A stretch of 64,000 bases of DNA from CAIWHR01 sp963823215 (GTDB lineage: Bacteria; Pseudomonadota; Gammaproteobacteria; Burkholderiales; Casimicrobiaceae), in the NCBI GenBank assembly GCA_963823215.1, contig CAWGKT010000017.1:248001-312000 (forward strand), given 5' to 3'. Position numbers and translations under genes: made by a program. The notes beneath the pieces were generated by a model, which was not told the origin of the DNA, made no database searches, and saw nothing but the letters and a program-made list of their open reading frames with translations. This document shows positions 9,500 to 17,251 of the stretch, piece after piece. How positions within the stretch are numbered: position 1 is the stretch's first letter; every line of letters begins with the position of its first letter.

Positions 9500-10507
9500 G
9501 TGCCGGCGTCGATTGCCCCGGCACCCGATGCTGCAGCGCGGTTGGGCGCATTGCGCATCGGCGTTCTGCAGAATCCCCGAAGCGGAGCGAATCTCAAGGC
9601 TGCCGCATCCATGCGCCGGCTGTTCGACGTCCATCCGCAGATCCCCTGTCGCGAAGTTCTGGACCCCGCATCCGTCGCGAGTGCCCTGCACGAGATGGCG
9701 GAGCGCGGCATCGACACCGTCGCGATCAGCGGCGGCGATGGCACGGTCAACGCGGTCCTCAACACCGTCTTCGGACGGAGCCCGTTTCCCCGCTTGCCGC
9801 TCCTTGCGGTCCTGCGCGGCGGCACCGCGAACATGACGGCCCGCGACATCGGGATGCAGGGCCGCCAGGAACGCGCGCTGCGGGCGCTGATCGACTGCGC
9901 TTCGCGCGGCGGCGACGGGCTCACCGTGGTCGAGCGTCCGGTCATGCGCATCGACCCGGGCGCGGGACGGGAGCCGATCTACGGAATGTTCTTCGGCGCA
10001 GCGGCAATCACGCAGGGCATCGAATACTGCAAGCGGGAAGTGCATGCGCTGGGCATGCGCGGCGAAATAGGACCGGCGGTCACGATGGCGCGCTTCATCA
10101 TCGCGATGGCCCGCGGCGAGCGCACTATCGTCGCGCCGGTGCCGATCACCGTCGTTGTCGACGAGGAGGCGCCCGCGTCCTTCGCGTGCGAGATCGTCCA
10201 TGTAACCACACTCGAGCAGTTGGTCCTCGGGCTGCGTCCCTTCTGGGGCACGGAGTCCGCGCCGCTGCACTACGCCAGCGTGCGCGCGGCCCCACGCCAC
10301 TGGATCAAGGCGCTGCCGGGCCTCCTGCGCGGCCGGCCCAACGGCTACATCACGCCGGCGAACGGGTATGAAAGTCGCAACGCGCACCGGTTGCTGCTCG
10401 GACTCGACAGCCATTTCTTCGTCGACGGCGAGATATTTTCGCCGACGGCGGGCTCGCCGCTGGCGTTCTCCGATGGCGGCCCGGCGGGCTTCATCCAGTT
10501 CCGATGA
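9500..10507 (+). CDS. Diacylglycerol/lipid kinase (YegS/DgkB family)
   Basis: Predicted ATP-dependent kinase that makes phosphatidic acid from diacylglycerol. It shows NPRSG near residue 25 and the nucleotide-binding GGDGT near residue 78, with LRGGTANMTARDIGM replacing the usual GTxNDFAR. The C-terminal half is the beta-rich lipid kinase domain ending in HFFVDGEIF. I prefer a GTG at 9500, just after the previous stop; an in-frame ATG at 9425 would overlap the upstream gene by 62 bases and lacks a better ribosome site. The stop overlaps the next start (ATGA). It would supply the substrate for the TAM41-like enzyme that follows. Confidence 0.85.
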   Translation: MPASIAPAPDAAARLGALRIGVLQNPRSGANLKAAASMRRLFDVHPQIPCREVLDPASVASALHEMAERGIDTVAISGGDGTVNAVLNTVFGRSPFPRLPLLAVLRGGTANMTARDIGMQGRQERALRALIDCASRGGDGLTVVERPVMRIDPGAGREPIYGMFFGAAAITQGIEYCKREVHALGMRGEIGPAVTMARFIIAMARGERTIVAPVPITVVVDEEAPASFACEIVHVTTLEQLVLGLRPFWGTESAPLHYASVRAAPRHWIKALPGLLRGRPNGYITPANGYESRNAHRLLLGLDSHFFVDGEIFSPTAGSPLAFSDGGPAGFIQFR

Positions 10508-11433
10508 CTCCCTCGCTCGAAGGCACGATCGAGCGCCACGTCGCGGCGCAGGCCCCGGACGCCGTGGTCGCGCTCGGGAACCTGCTGCGCGAACGCTTCG
10601 GCTCGCATGTGCAGGCGCTGCTCTTCTACGGCTCCTGCCGCCGCGCGCACGACGACGCCGGCGGCATCGTCGATCTCTATGTCTTGGTCGACGACTATCG
10701 TGCGGCCTACGGCGCGCTGCTGCCGGCGCTCGCTAACCGGATGCTGGCCCCGAACGTCTACTATCTCGAAGCATCGTTCGCCGGCCGCACCGTGCGCGCG
10801 AAGTACGCGGTCGTGTCCCTCGACCAGTTCGAACGCGGCACGGCGCGCTGGTTTCATCCATACCTGTGGGGCCGGTTCGCGCAGCCGTGCGGACTGCTGT
10901 ACGCCGCGGACGAGATCGTCCGCCAGCGTGTGGTTCGCGCACTTGGCGCAGCGGTTGCGACATTCGCCGCGCAGACGCTGCCCCGGTTGCCCGAGGAGTT
11001 CGACACCGCGGCTTTCTGGACGAACGGTCTGCTACTGACGTACGCCGCCGAGCTGCGCTCCGAGCGCCCGTCGAAGATTCGTGCGCTGCATGCCGACGCC
11101 ACGGCCGAGCTCGATGCGCTCGTCCGCGCCCTCGTCCGACAACAGGGATGGACGATGTCGCCGACAGGACGCTATCGCAATCCGAGCACGCGTGGAGCAC
11201 GTTGGTCGAGCGCTTGCGCGTGGGCCGGGCGCCGCGTGCAAGGCAAGGCGCTCAGCGTTCTTCGCCTGCTGAAAGCGTCGTTGACCTTCGACGGTGGATT
11301 GTCATATCTTGCCTGGAAGATCGAGCGCCACTCGGGGGTGAAGACCGAGATCACGCCGTTCATGCGCCGTTTCCCTCGTCTGGGGGCGATCGGAGCGCTG
11401 TGGCGGACATGGCGGCGGGGTGGATTTCACTAG
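10504..11433 (+). CDS. TAM41-like nucleotidyltransferase, putative CDP-diacylglycerol synthase
   Basis: 309-residue soluble protein. A nucleotidyltransferase-fold core is seen as FYGSCRR near residue 41, then IVDLYVLVDDY, the GS...DxD pattern of the pol-beta superfamily. KYAVVSLDQF (residue ~100) and WFHPYLWGRFAQP (~115) match the pattern KYGVxxLxxL...WxxLYxAGRLxKP that I know from mitochondrial Tam41, a non-CdsA phosphatidate cytidylyltransferase. The C-terminal half is helical and basic. It is translationally coupled to the diacylglycerol kinase, whose product would be its substrate. The family call rests on pattern memory; the position between a lipid kinase and a CDP-alcohol phosphatidyltransferase gene supports it. 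Confidence 0.65.
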   Translation: MTPSLEGTIERHVAAQAPDAVVALGNLLRERFGSHVQALLFYGSCRRAHDDAGGIVDLYVLVDDYRAAYGALLPALANRMLAPNVYYLEASFAGRTVRAKYAVVSLDQFERGTARWFHPYLWGRFAQPCGLLYAADEIVRQRVVRALGAAVATFAAQTLPRLPEEFDTAAFWTNGLLLTYAAELRSERPSKIRALHADATAELDALVRALVRQQGWTMSPTGRYRNPSTRGARWSSACAWAGRRVQGKALSVLRLLKASLTFDGGLSYLAWKIERHSGVKTEITPFMRRFPRLGAIGALWRTWRRGGFH

Positions 11434-11444
11434 GAGCCTCACCC

Positions 11445-11873
11445 ATGCATGCAACGATCGCCAAATTCGGATACCCCGCAACCCTGCTGCACGAATACCG
11501 GAGCTGGGTCGTCCTGTTGCGCCCGGCGCAACCGACGCTCGGCAGCCTCGTGCTCGCCTGCAAGGAGGACGCAACCTCAATGGGTGCGGTTTCGGCGGAG
11601 GCCTATGCGGAGCTCGCGCGCGCAACGGCCGATATCGAGCACACGCTGGGCATGGTATTCCGCTTCCAGAGAATCAACTATCTCGCGCTGATGATGGTCG
11701 ACCCGCACGTGCACTTCCACGTGATTCCGAGGTACCCCGACCCGCCGCAATTCGACGGCGCGTCGTTCCCCGACCTCGCCTGGCCAAGACCGCCGGACGT
11801 GACGGCAGCGCTCGCACTGACACCGGGACAAATGGCGACTCTGCACGCGCGGCTGCGCGCCGCGTGGCCGTGA
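11445..11873 (+). CDS. HIT-family nucleotide hydrolase/transferase
   Basis: Small cytoplasmic protein (142 residues) with the histidine triad HVHFHV at residues 88-93. It probably cleaves a nucleoside phosphate ester or phosphoramidate. The ATG at 11445 follows AGGAG by a good distance and begins 11 bp after the TAM41-like gene. It is the last gene of the lipid-nucleotide run, so a role in recycling CMP- or CDP-linked by-products is conceivable; that is inference only. Confidence 0.88.
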   Translation: MHATIAKFGYPATLLHEYRSWVVLLRPAQPTLGSLVLACKEDATSMGAVSAEAYAELARATADIEHTLGMVFRFQRINYLALMMVDPHVHFHVIPRYPDPPQFDGASFPDLAWPRPPDVTAALALTPGQMATLHARLRAAWP

Positions 11874-11901
11874 AATTGGGACCGAAAATTCTGGCCCGCC
11901 G

Positions 11902-12846
11902 CTAGGCGAGTTCGGGAATCAGCGTCGGCAGCGGCTTCCCCGCGAACCACGCGTCGAGGTTCGCCTTGCACAGATCGCCCATCGCCTGCCGGGTCTCGCG
12001 CGTCGCGCTGCCGACGTGCGGCAGCAGCACCACGTTGTCCATGGCGAAGAGAGGCTGCGGGATGTCGGGCTCGTGGACGAAAACGTCGAGGCCGGCGGCC
12101 TTGATGGTGCCCGCCTGGAGCGCGGCCACGAGCGCCGGCTCGTCGATGATCGAGCCGCGCGCGATGTTGATGATCGTGCCCTTCTTGCCGAGTGCTGCGA
12201 GCACCTTCGCGTCGACAATGTTCTTCGTCGTCGCGCCGCCCGGACACGCCACCACCAGAAAGTCCGCCGCCGCCGCGAGCGCCTCGAGGCCGGGAATGTA
12301 CCGGTACGGCACGTCCTGCGGCTTGCGCCCCGTGTAGGCGACGTTCATCCCCATTGCCGAAACACGCGCAGCGATCGCCTTGCCGATGCGGCCAAGGCCC
12401 AGAATGCCCACAGTCCTGCCGCCGAGCTTGGTCGTCAGCTCCGGCCCGCGCTTTACCCACTCCCCCGCCTGGACGAAACGGTTGAGGCGCACGAACCCGC
12501 GACCGGTCATCATGATCAGCGCGACCGCGACGTCGGCGACGTCGTCGGTCAGCACGTCCGGGGTGTTCGTCACCTTGAGCCCGCGCTTCCGGCAATAGTC
12601 GACCGGCACCCCGTCGTAGCCGACACCGAACACCGAAATGATCTCGAGCGCGGGCAGCGCATCGAGCAGCGCCGTCGGCGTGACGGTGCCGCCGCCCTGA
12701 ACAAGCCCGCGGATGGCTGCGCCGTGAGCGGCAAGGAACTCAGCCTTGTCGGCCGCCTGCGCGTAATCGTGGCAATGGTAGTCCGCCTTCAGCGGCTCGT
12801 AGAGAAAAGGCGGCAGTGGCGCGGTGACGATGATGTCGGTCGGCAT
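11902..12846 (-). CDS. D-isomer-specific 2-hydroxyacid dehydrogenase (glyoxylate/hydroxypyruvate reductase type)
   Basis: NAD(P)H-dependent oxidoreductase of 314 residues. The Rossmann signature GLGRIGKAIAARVSAMG is near residues 150-166. Substrate and catalytic elements follow in family order: VVACPGG, NIARGSIIDEPALVAAL (Arg), DVFVHEPDIP (Glu) and LPHVGSATRETR (His). No signal peptide. It starts four bases after the hemD stop on the same strand, so it looks co-transcribed with hemC-hemD although it has no known role in tetrapyrrole synthesis. The substrate may be glyoxylate, hydroxypyruvate or a 2-ketoacid. Confidence 0.9.
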   Translation of the reverse strand: MPTDIIVTAPLPPFLYEPLKADYHCHDYAQAADKAEFLAAHGAAIRGLVQGGGTVTPTALLDALPALEIISVFGVGYDGVPVDYCRKRGLKVTNTPDVLTDDVADVAVALIMMTGRGFVRLNRFVQAGEWVKRGPELTTKLGGRTVGILGLGRIGKAIAARVSAMGMNVAYTGRKPQDVPYRYIPGLEALAAAADFLVVACPGGATTKNIVDAKVLAALGKKGTIINIARGSIIDEPALVAALQAGTIKAAGLDVFVHEPDIPQPLFAMDNVVLLPHVGSATRETRQAMGDLCKANLDAWFAGKPLPTLIPELA

Positions 12847-12850
12847 GGGA

Positions 12851-13654
12851 TCAGCTCGTCGTTCGGGTTTGCGCGGCGGCCCATTCTAGCAACCCCGCGA
12901 TCAGGCCCGCGTCGCCTCCAGCGGTTTCGACGACGGAAAGGCCGAGTTCGCGCGCGCGCGCGGCGATTCGCGGATGCGGGGCGAACGTCGGGCATGCGCG
13001 CCACCGGCTTCGGGTCGCATCGTCGGCGAGCGCCCACAGATTGTCGAGTCCCTCGCTTGACGTGATCGTGACCGCATGGACTCTTCCATCTCGAAATGCC
13101 TCGGCGAGCCCGGCCGCGCCGCTCCCGGGTTTCGCCCGGCGGTAGCACGCGACGTAATCGACGTTGGCGCCGCGCGTGCGGAGCGTCTCGCCCAGTTGCT
13201 CGCGACCGCCATCGCCGCGAAAGATCAGCACACGCTTGCCGCGGACGGCACCGAGCTCCGGCAGCGCGAGCAGGCCTTCACTGTCGAACGTCGTCGTCGG
13301 AATGCGCGCGCCGTCGATGCCGACGGCGGCCAGTGCTTCTGCGGTACCCGGGCCCGGCGCGAAGGCGACGAGCGCGGCCGGCCATTGCCCCGGATCCGGC
13401 GCGCCGTATTCGACGGCGTTGGCGGAAATGAAAATCGCGAGGTCGTACTCCGATAGCGCCGCGTGCGCGCGTCCCAGCGGCGCCGGATCGCAGGGCGACA
13501 GGATCACGATCGCCGGGAAGATGACCGGCGCGCCGCCCAGCACGGCGATCTTCTGCGCGAAGCCGCCCGCCTGCCGCGCTGGGCGCGTGATCAGTATGCC
13601 GAGGCCCGCGAGCGGTCCGGCCGGCGCCACCCGCAGCGTCAGCGCGTGGACCAT
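12851..13654 (-). CDS. hemD: Uroporphyrinogen-III synthase
   Basis: Closes and rearranges the linear tetrapyrrole hydroxymethylbilane into uroporphyrinogen III. About 267 residues, normal for the family. It has the weak but typical features: ILITRPARQAGGFAQKIAVLG at the start, FPAIVILSP, IFISANAVE, and a second domain with FRGDGGREQLGETLRTRGA, YRRAKPG and TSSEGLDNL. The identification is secured by hemC directly upstream. I place the start at the ATG giving MVHALTLRV; the frame is open further back, but that part overlaps a dispersed 60-bp repeat lying between hemC and hemD. Confidence 0.88.
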   Translation of the reverse strand: MVHALTLRVAPAGPLAGLGILITRPARQAGGFAQKIAVLGGAPVIFPAIVILSPCDPAPLGRAHAALSEYDLAIFISANAVEYGAPDPGQWPAALVAFAPGPGTAEALAAVGIDGARIPTTTFDSEGLLALPELGAVRGKRVLIFRGDGGREQLGETLRTRGANVDYVACYRRAKPGSGAAGLAEAFRDGRVHAVTITSSEGLDNLWALADDATRSRWRACPTFAPHPRIAARARELGLSVVETAGGDAGLIAGLLEWAAAQTRTTS

Positions 13655-13671
13655 CGCCGGAAAAGGCTCGA

Positions 13672-13731
13672 TGGAGTACCTTCGCGCTGCGCGCTCCGGT
13701 ATTCGCCCTTGGGACGGCCCGGCGCGCTCAT
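13672..13731 (-). repeat. 60-bp dispersed repeat, copy 2, between hemC and hemD
   Basis: Read on the minus strand this matches 56 of 60 positions with 2499-2558, including the encoded GRPKGEYRSAQREGTP. Its ATG overlaps the hemC stop (ATGA). In this copy the frame runs only a dozen codons past the repeat before a stop, so it is not fused to hemD. Confidence 0.8.
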
Positions 13732-14666
13732 GCCGCCACGAGTCGCGCGGCGCCGCGTGCGAGGAACTCCGTCGCCAGCGCGCGGCCCAGCGCGTCGGCC
13801 GCTTTCGGATCGTCACATGGAGACCGGCGATCGCCGCGCAGCACCTCGGCGCCGTCACGGCTCGCGAGCAGTCCACGCAGCCACAGTTCCCCATGAACAA
13901 ACACCGCGTGCGCCGCGAGCGGCGTGTGGCAGCTGCCGGACAGCGCGCGCGAGAAGGCGCGCTCGGCGGTCGTCACGAGCGTCGTTTCGCGATCGACAAG
14001 TGGCGCGAGCGCCTGGATGACGTCGGTGCGATCGGCACGGCATTCCAGCGCCAGCGCGCCCTGCCCGACCGCGGGCAGGCTCTCGTCCGGATCGAGATAC
14101 GATGCAATCCTGCCGGCGAAGCCCAGGCGGCGCAAACCCGCCGCGGCGAGGATGATCGCGTCGTATTGCCCTTCGTCGAGCTTGCGCAGGCGCGTGTTGA
14201 CGTTGCCGCGCAGCGGCAGGATCGACAGCAGGGGATCGCGCTCGCGCAATTGCGCTTCGCGGCGCAGGCTCGACGTGCCGATGCGCGCGCCGCCCGGCAG
14301 GCTCGCCAGGTCGAGGTAATGATTCGACACGAACGCGTCGCGCGGGTCTTCGCGCGCGGTAACGGCCGCCAGCACGAACCCGTCGGGCATGTCCATCGGC
14401 ACGTCCTTCAGCGAATGGACGGCGAGGTCGGCGCGCCCGTCGGCCATCGCCACTTCGAGCTCCTTGATGAAGAGGCCCTTGCCGCCGATGTCGGCGAGCG
14501 GCTGGTCGAGCACCCGATCGCCTTCAGTGGTCATGCCGAGCAGGCGAACGTCACTCGATGGATACAATGCCGCGAGCAGCGCCCGGATGTGCTCGGCCTG
14601 CCACAGCGCGAGCGCGGATTCGCGCGTGGCGATCGTGAGCCGGCGCGGTGCGGATGGGATGGCCAT
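13728..14666 (-). CDS. hemC: Hydroxymethylbilane synthase (porphobilinogen deaminase)
   Basis: Polymerises four porphobilinogens into hydroxymethylbilane in heme/siroheme synthesis. 312 residues from MAIPSAPRRLTIATRESALAL, the usual length and N-terminus; the frame is open upstream but without family similarity. Signatures: ATRESALALWQ, GDRV, GKGLFIKELEVAM, AVHSLKDVP, GTSSLRREAQL, LRGNVNTRLRKLD, and GSCHTPLA near residue 243, whose Cys carries the dipyrromethane cofactor. The stop overlaps the start of the repeat before hemD. The start codon lies inside the palindrome CCATGG, which also gives the ATG of a small divergent frame. Confidence 0.97.
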   Translation of the reverse strand: MAIPSAPRRLTIATRESALALWQAEHIRALLAALYPSSDVRLLGMTTEGDRVLDQPLADIGGKGLFIKELEVAMADGRADLAVHSLKDVPMDMPDGFVLAAVTAREDPRDAFVSNHYLDLASLPGGARIGTSSLRREAQLRERDPLLSILPLRGNVNTRLRKLDEGQYDAIILAAAGLRRLGFAGRIASYLDPDESLPAVGQGALALECRADRTDVIQALAPLVDRETTLVTTAERAFSRALSGSCHTPLAAHAVFVHGELWLRGLLASRDGAEVLRGDRRSPCDDPKAADALGRALATEFLARGAARLVAA

Positions 14667-14955
14667 GGGACGCGAACGATTGGAAACCGGCGGGCGTACG
14701 GGCGGCGCGAATGCGTCGCGGCGCGCCACGTTGCTTCGAATCTTAGCATGTGCCCTTGCGGGCGCGGGCGGAGCCGGGGCGCCTGCGGCGGCGCAAACCG
14801 ACGCGCCGCACCGCTTCAATCTTCCGCTCGCGCAGTATGTGGTGCCGATGCCGCAGGAGCCCGCATGGCGCGACCGTGCGATCTTCCGCCAGGTCGAGCA
14901 TGAACCCGAACAGGTTACACTCGGCGTCCTTCGCCTAGGCGAGTCGTTATCATAG
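14665..14955 (+). CDS. Small putative secreted protein (uncertain)
   Basis: A 96-residue frame divergent from hemC, sharing the CCATGG at its start. A basic N-terminus (ASRRATLLR) is followed by a hydrophobic stretch ending APAAAQ, plausible as a signal peptide, then a short hydrophilic tail (LPLAQYVVPMPQEPAW). I recognise no family. The final codons cross a TCGCCTAGGCGA palindrome (14931-14942) that may belong to the promoter region of the next gene. It could be a real short exported protein or chance coding in GC-rich DNA. Confidence 0.3.
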   Translation: MGRERLETGGRTGGANASRRATLLRILACALAGAGGAGAPAAAQTDAPHRFNLPLAQYVVPMPQEPAWRDRAIFRQVEHEPEQVTLGVLRLGESLS

Positions 14956-14985
14956 CGTCACCATCCTCGTCTGAAAGGCCCCTCC

Positions 14986-15963
14986 ATGCGCATTGTAATC
15001 ACCGGCGGTGCCGGCTTTCTGGGCGTCCGCCTCGCGCGCGCCATCCTCGCTCGCGATACGCTGACCGACGCGCGCGGCGCCACGCGGCGTATCCGCGAAG
15101 TCGTTCTGCTCGACGTCGCGGACCCGCCGGATCTGGGCGATCCGCGGGTGCGCCGATTCACCGGAGATCTCGCCGATCCCACGGTGATCGAGCGGGCGCT
15201 GACCGGCGACACCGATTCGATCTTCCATCTGGCCGCCGTCGTCAGCGGGCAGGCCGAAGCCGACTTCGACATCGGGATGCGCGTGAACCTCGACGCGACG
15301 CGCCTGCTGCTGGAGCGCTGCCGGAAGCTCGCGGCGCCGCCGAAATTCGTGTTCGCAAGCTCGCTCGCAGTATTTGGCGGCCCGTTGCCCGATCCGGTCA
15401 CCGACGACGCTCCCGTCACGCCGCAGGCGTCCTACGGCACGCAAAAGGCGATCGGCGAACTGCTCGTCTACGACATGACGCGCAAGGGCTTCATCGACGG
15501 GCGCAGCCTGCGCCTGCCGACGGTGACCGTGCGGCCCGGCAAGCCGAACAAGGCCGCGTCGTCGTTCGCGAGCGGCATCATCCGCGAGCCGCTCTCGGGC
15601 GTCGAGGCGATCTGCCCCGTGGCCCGAACGACGCGGATGTGGGTGACATCGCCGCGCACGGTCATCGCGAACATCATCAATGGTCACGAGGCGGGGGCGG
15701 CGGCGTTCGCGCACACGCGCTCGGTCAACGTGCCGGGCATGCTCGTCCCGGTGGAGGACATGGTGGGCGCGTTGCGCCGCGTGGCGGGCGATGTCGTAGC
15801 CGACCGCGTCAAATGGCAGTTCGACCCGGCGATCGACCGCATCGTCGCAACGTGGCCGGCGAATTTCGCGCCGCAGCTCGGCCCGGCGCTCGGAATGCAG
15901 GCCGATTCGGATTTCGATGCCATCGTCCGCGCGTACATTGCGGACGACATGCCGAAAGGCTGA
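14986..15963 (+). CDS. NAD-dependent epimerase/dehydratase-type SDR, D-erythronate dehydrogenase-like
   Basis: 325-residue extended short-chain dehydrogenase. The nucleotide loop GGAGFLGVRL is at residues 7-16, followed by HLAAVVSGQAEADFD, the serine region FASSLAVFGG and the catalytic YGTQK. RLPTVTVRPGKPNKAASSFASG and the later VEDMVGALRRVAG are features I associate with the DenD family, which oxidises D-erythronate to 2-keto-D-erythronate. The usual DenD partners (kinase, isomerase) are absent nearby, so the substrate remains open. It converges with dusA, leaving only 8 bp between stops. Confidence 0.8.
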   Translation: MRIVITGGAGFLGVRLARAILARDTLTDARGATRRIREVVLLDVADPPDLGDPRVRRFTGDLADPTVIERALTGDTDSIFHLAAVVSGQAEADFDIGMRVNLDATRLLLERCRKLAAPPKFVFASSLAVFGGPLPDPVTDDAPVTPQASYGTQKAIGELLVYDMTRKGFIDGRSLRLPTVTVRPGKPNKAASSFASGIIREPLSGVEAICPVARTTRMWVTSPRTVIANIINGHEAGAAAFAHTRSVNVPGMLVPVEDMVGALRRVAGDVVADRVKWQFDPAIDRIVATWPANFAPQLGPALGMQADSDFDAIVRAYIADDMPKG

Positions 15964-15971
15964 GCGAAGGA

Positions 15972-16964
15972 CTACGCCACGTCCGCGAGCGCCGCCGGCT
16001 CCACCGCCGCCAGCGCCTCGAGAAAGAGTTCCGGCCGCGCGTCCTTCAATTTCGCCGCGTCGGACAGGATCTGCCGGAAGCGCCGCCCGCCCGAACGGCC
16101 GTGATAGAGCCCGAGCACGTGCCGCGCGATGGCGCGCAGCGGCACGCCGCGCGCGAGCTGTGTCCGCGCATAGGGCATCAGTGCAAGCAGCACCTCGGCG
16201 CGCGAGCGCGCCGGCGTGTCGTCACCGAACGCACGCCAGCCCGCCTGCGCCAGGAAGTACGGGTCGTGATATGCGACGCGGCCAAGCATCACCCCGTCCA
16301 CGTGCGCGAACTCGCGCTCGGTGCCGTCCCAGTCGGCAAGCCCTCCGTTCAGCACGATCGTCAGCGCCGGAAAGTCGTGCTTCAACTGATGCACGACGTC
16401 ATAGCGCAGCGGCGGAACTTCGCGGTTTTCCTTCGGCGAAAGTCCCTTCAGCACGGCGTTGCGCGCATGGACGATGAAGACCTCGCAGCCGGCGGCCGCG
16501 ACGGCGCCGACAAAGTCGCGGACGAAACCGTAATCTTCGCCGTGGTCGAGCCCGATCCGGTGTTTGACCGTCACCGGAACCGAAACTGCATCGCGCATCG
16601 CCTTCACGCAGACTGCGACGATCGCCGGTTCCGCCATCAGGCAGGCGCCGAAACTGCCCGTCTGCACGCGCTCGGACGGGCAGCCGCAGTTGAGGTTGAT
16701 CTCGTCGTAGCCCCAGCGCTCGCCCAGCTTCGCGCCGGCGGCGAGCTGAGCGGGATCGCTGCCGCCCAGCTGCAGCGCCAACGGATGCTCCGAGGGATCG
16801 AAATCGAGGTGGTGCGGAAGGTCGCCGTGCGCCAGCGCGCCGCTCGTGATCATCTCGGTATAGAGCCGCGCTCGGGGCGCGATGAGGCGCAGGAAGTACC
16901 GGCAGTGGCGGTCGGTCCAGTCCATCATCGGCGCGACGCAGACGCGGTGCGACAGCTGATTCAT
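15972..16964 (-). CDS. dusA: tRNA-dihydrouridine(20/20a) synthase
   Basis: FMN-dependent enzyme reducing uridines 20 and 20a in the tRNA D-loop. 330 residues. The start VAPMMDWTDRHCRYFLRL is characteristic of DusA rather than DusB or DusC. It has LQLGGSDP, INLNCGCPSERVQTGSFGAC with the catalytic cysteine near residue 107, VTVKHRIG and the FMN-phosphate segment LNGGL. No upstream gene is tightly linked; a gene-poor stretch separates it from the divergent FAD oxidoreductase. Confidence 0.95.
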   Translation of the reverse strand: MNQLSHRVCVAPMMDWTDRHCRYFLRLIAPRARLYTEMITSGALAHGDLPHHLDFDPSEHPLALQLGGSDPAQLAAGAKLGERWGYDEINLNCGCPSERVQTGSFGACLMAEPAIVAVCVKAMRDAVSVPVTVKHRIGLDHGEDYGFVRDFVGAVAAAGCEVFIVHARNAVLKGLSPKENREVPPLRYDVVHQLKHDFPALTIVLNGGLADWDGTEREFAHVDGVMLGRVAYHDPYFLAQAGWRAFGDDTPARSRAEVLLALMPYARTQLARGVPLRAIARHVLGLYHGRSGGRRFRQILSDAAKLKDARPELFLEALAAVEPAALADVA

Positions 16965-17251
16965 TGGCTCGGGTTATCGCCGCTCGGTCGGCTCAATCGA
17001 CCATTGGAGTGATCGGTCATTCTATAGCCTTGCGCGGTTGCCTTCACGGAGCCACGGCAGCGTAGTCGCAAGCTGTGCGACGAATCGGCATGGATCGGCG
17101 CGGTCCTCGATTTCCGCGAAGCGGATGCCTGGCGACGCGGGCCGACTGGCGCAGGGCCGACCTTCCGAGGGCGCCGGCCCGCCCGCGGTCAAACGGTCAC
17201 ACCGTGTTCGATCGGGAGGACAATGGCCAGAGCCAACGGGCCGGAAGCATC

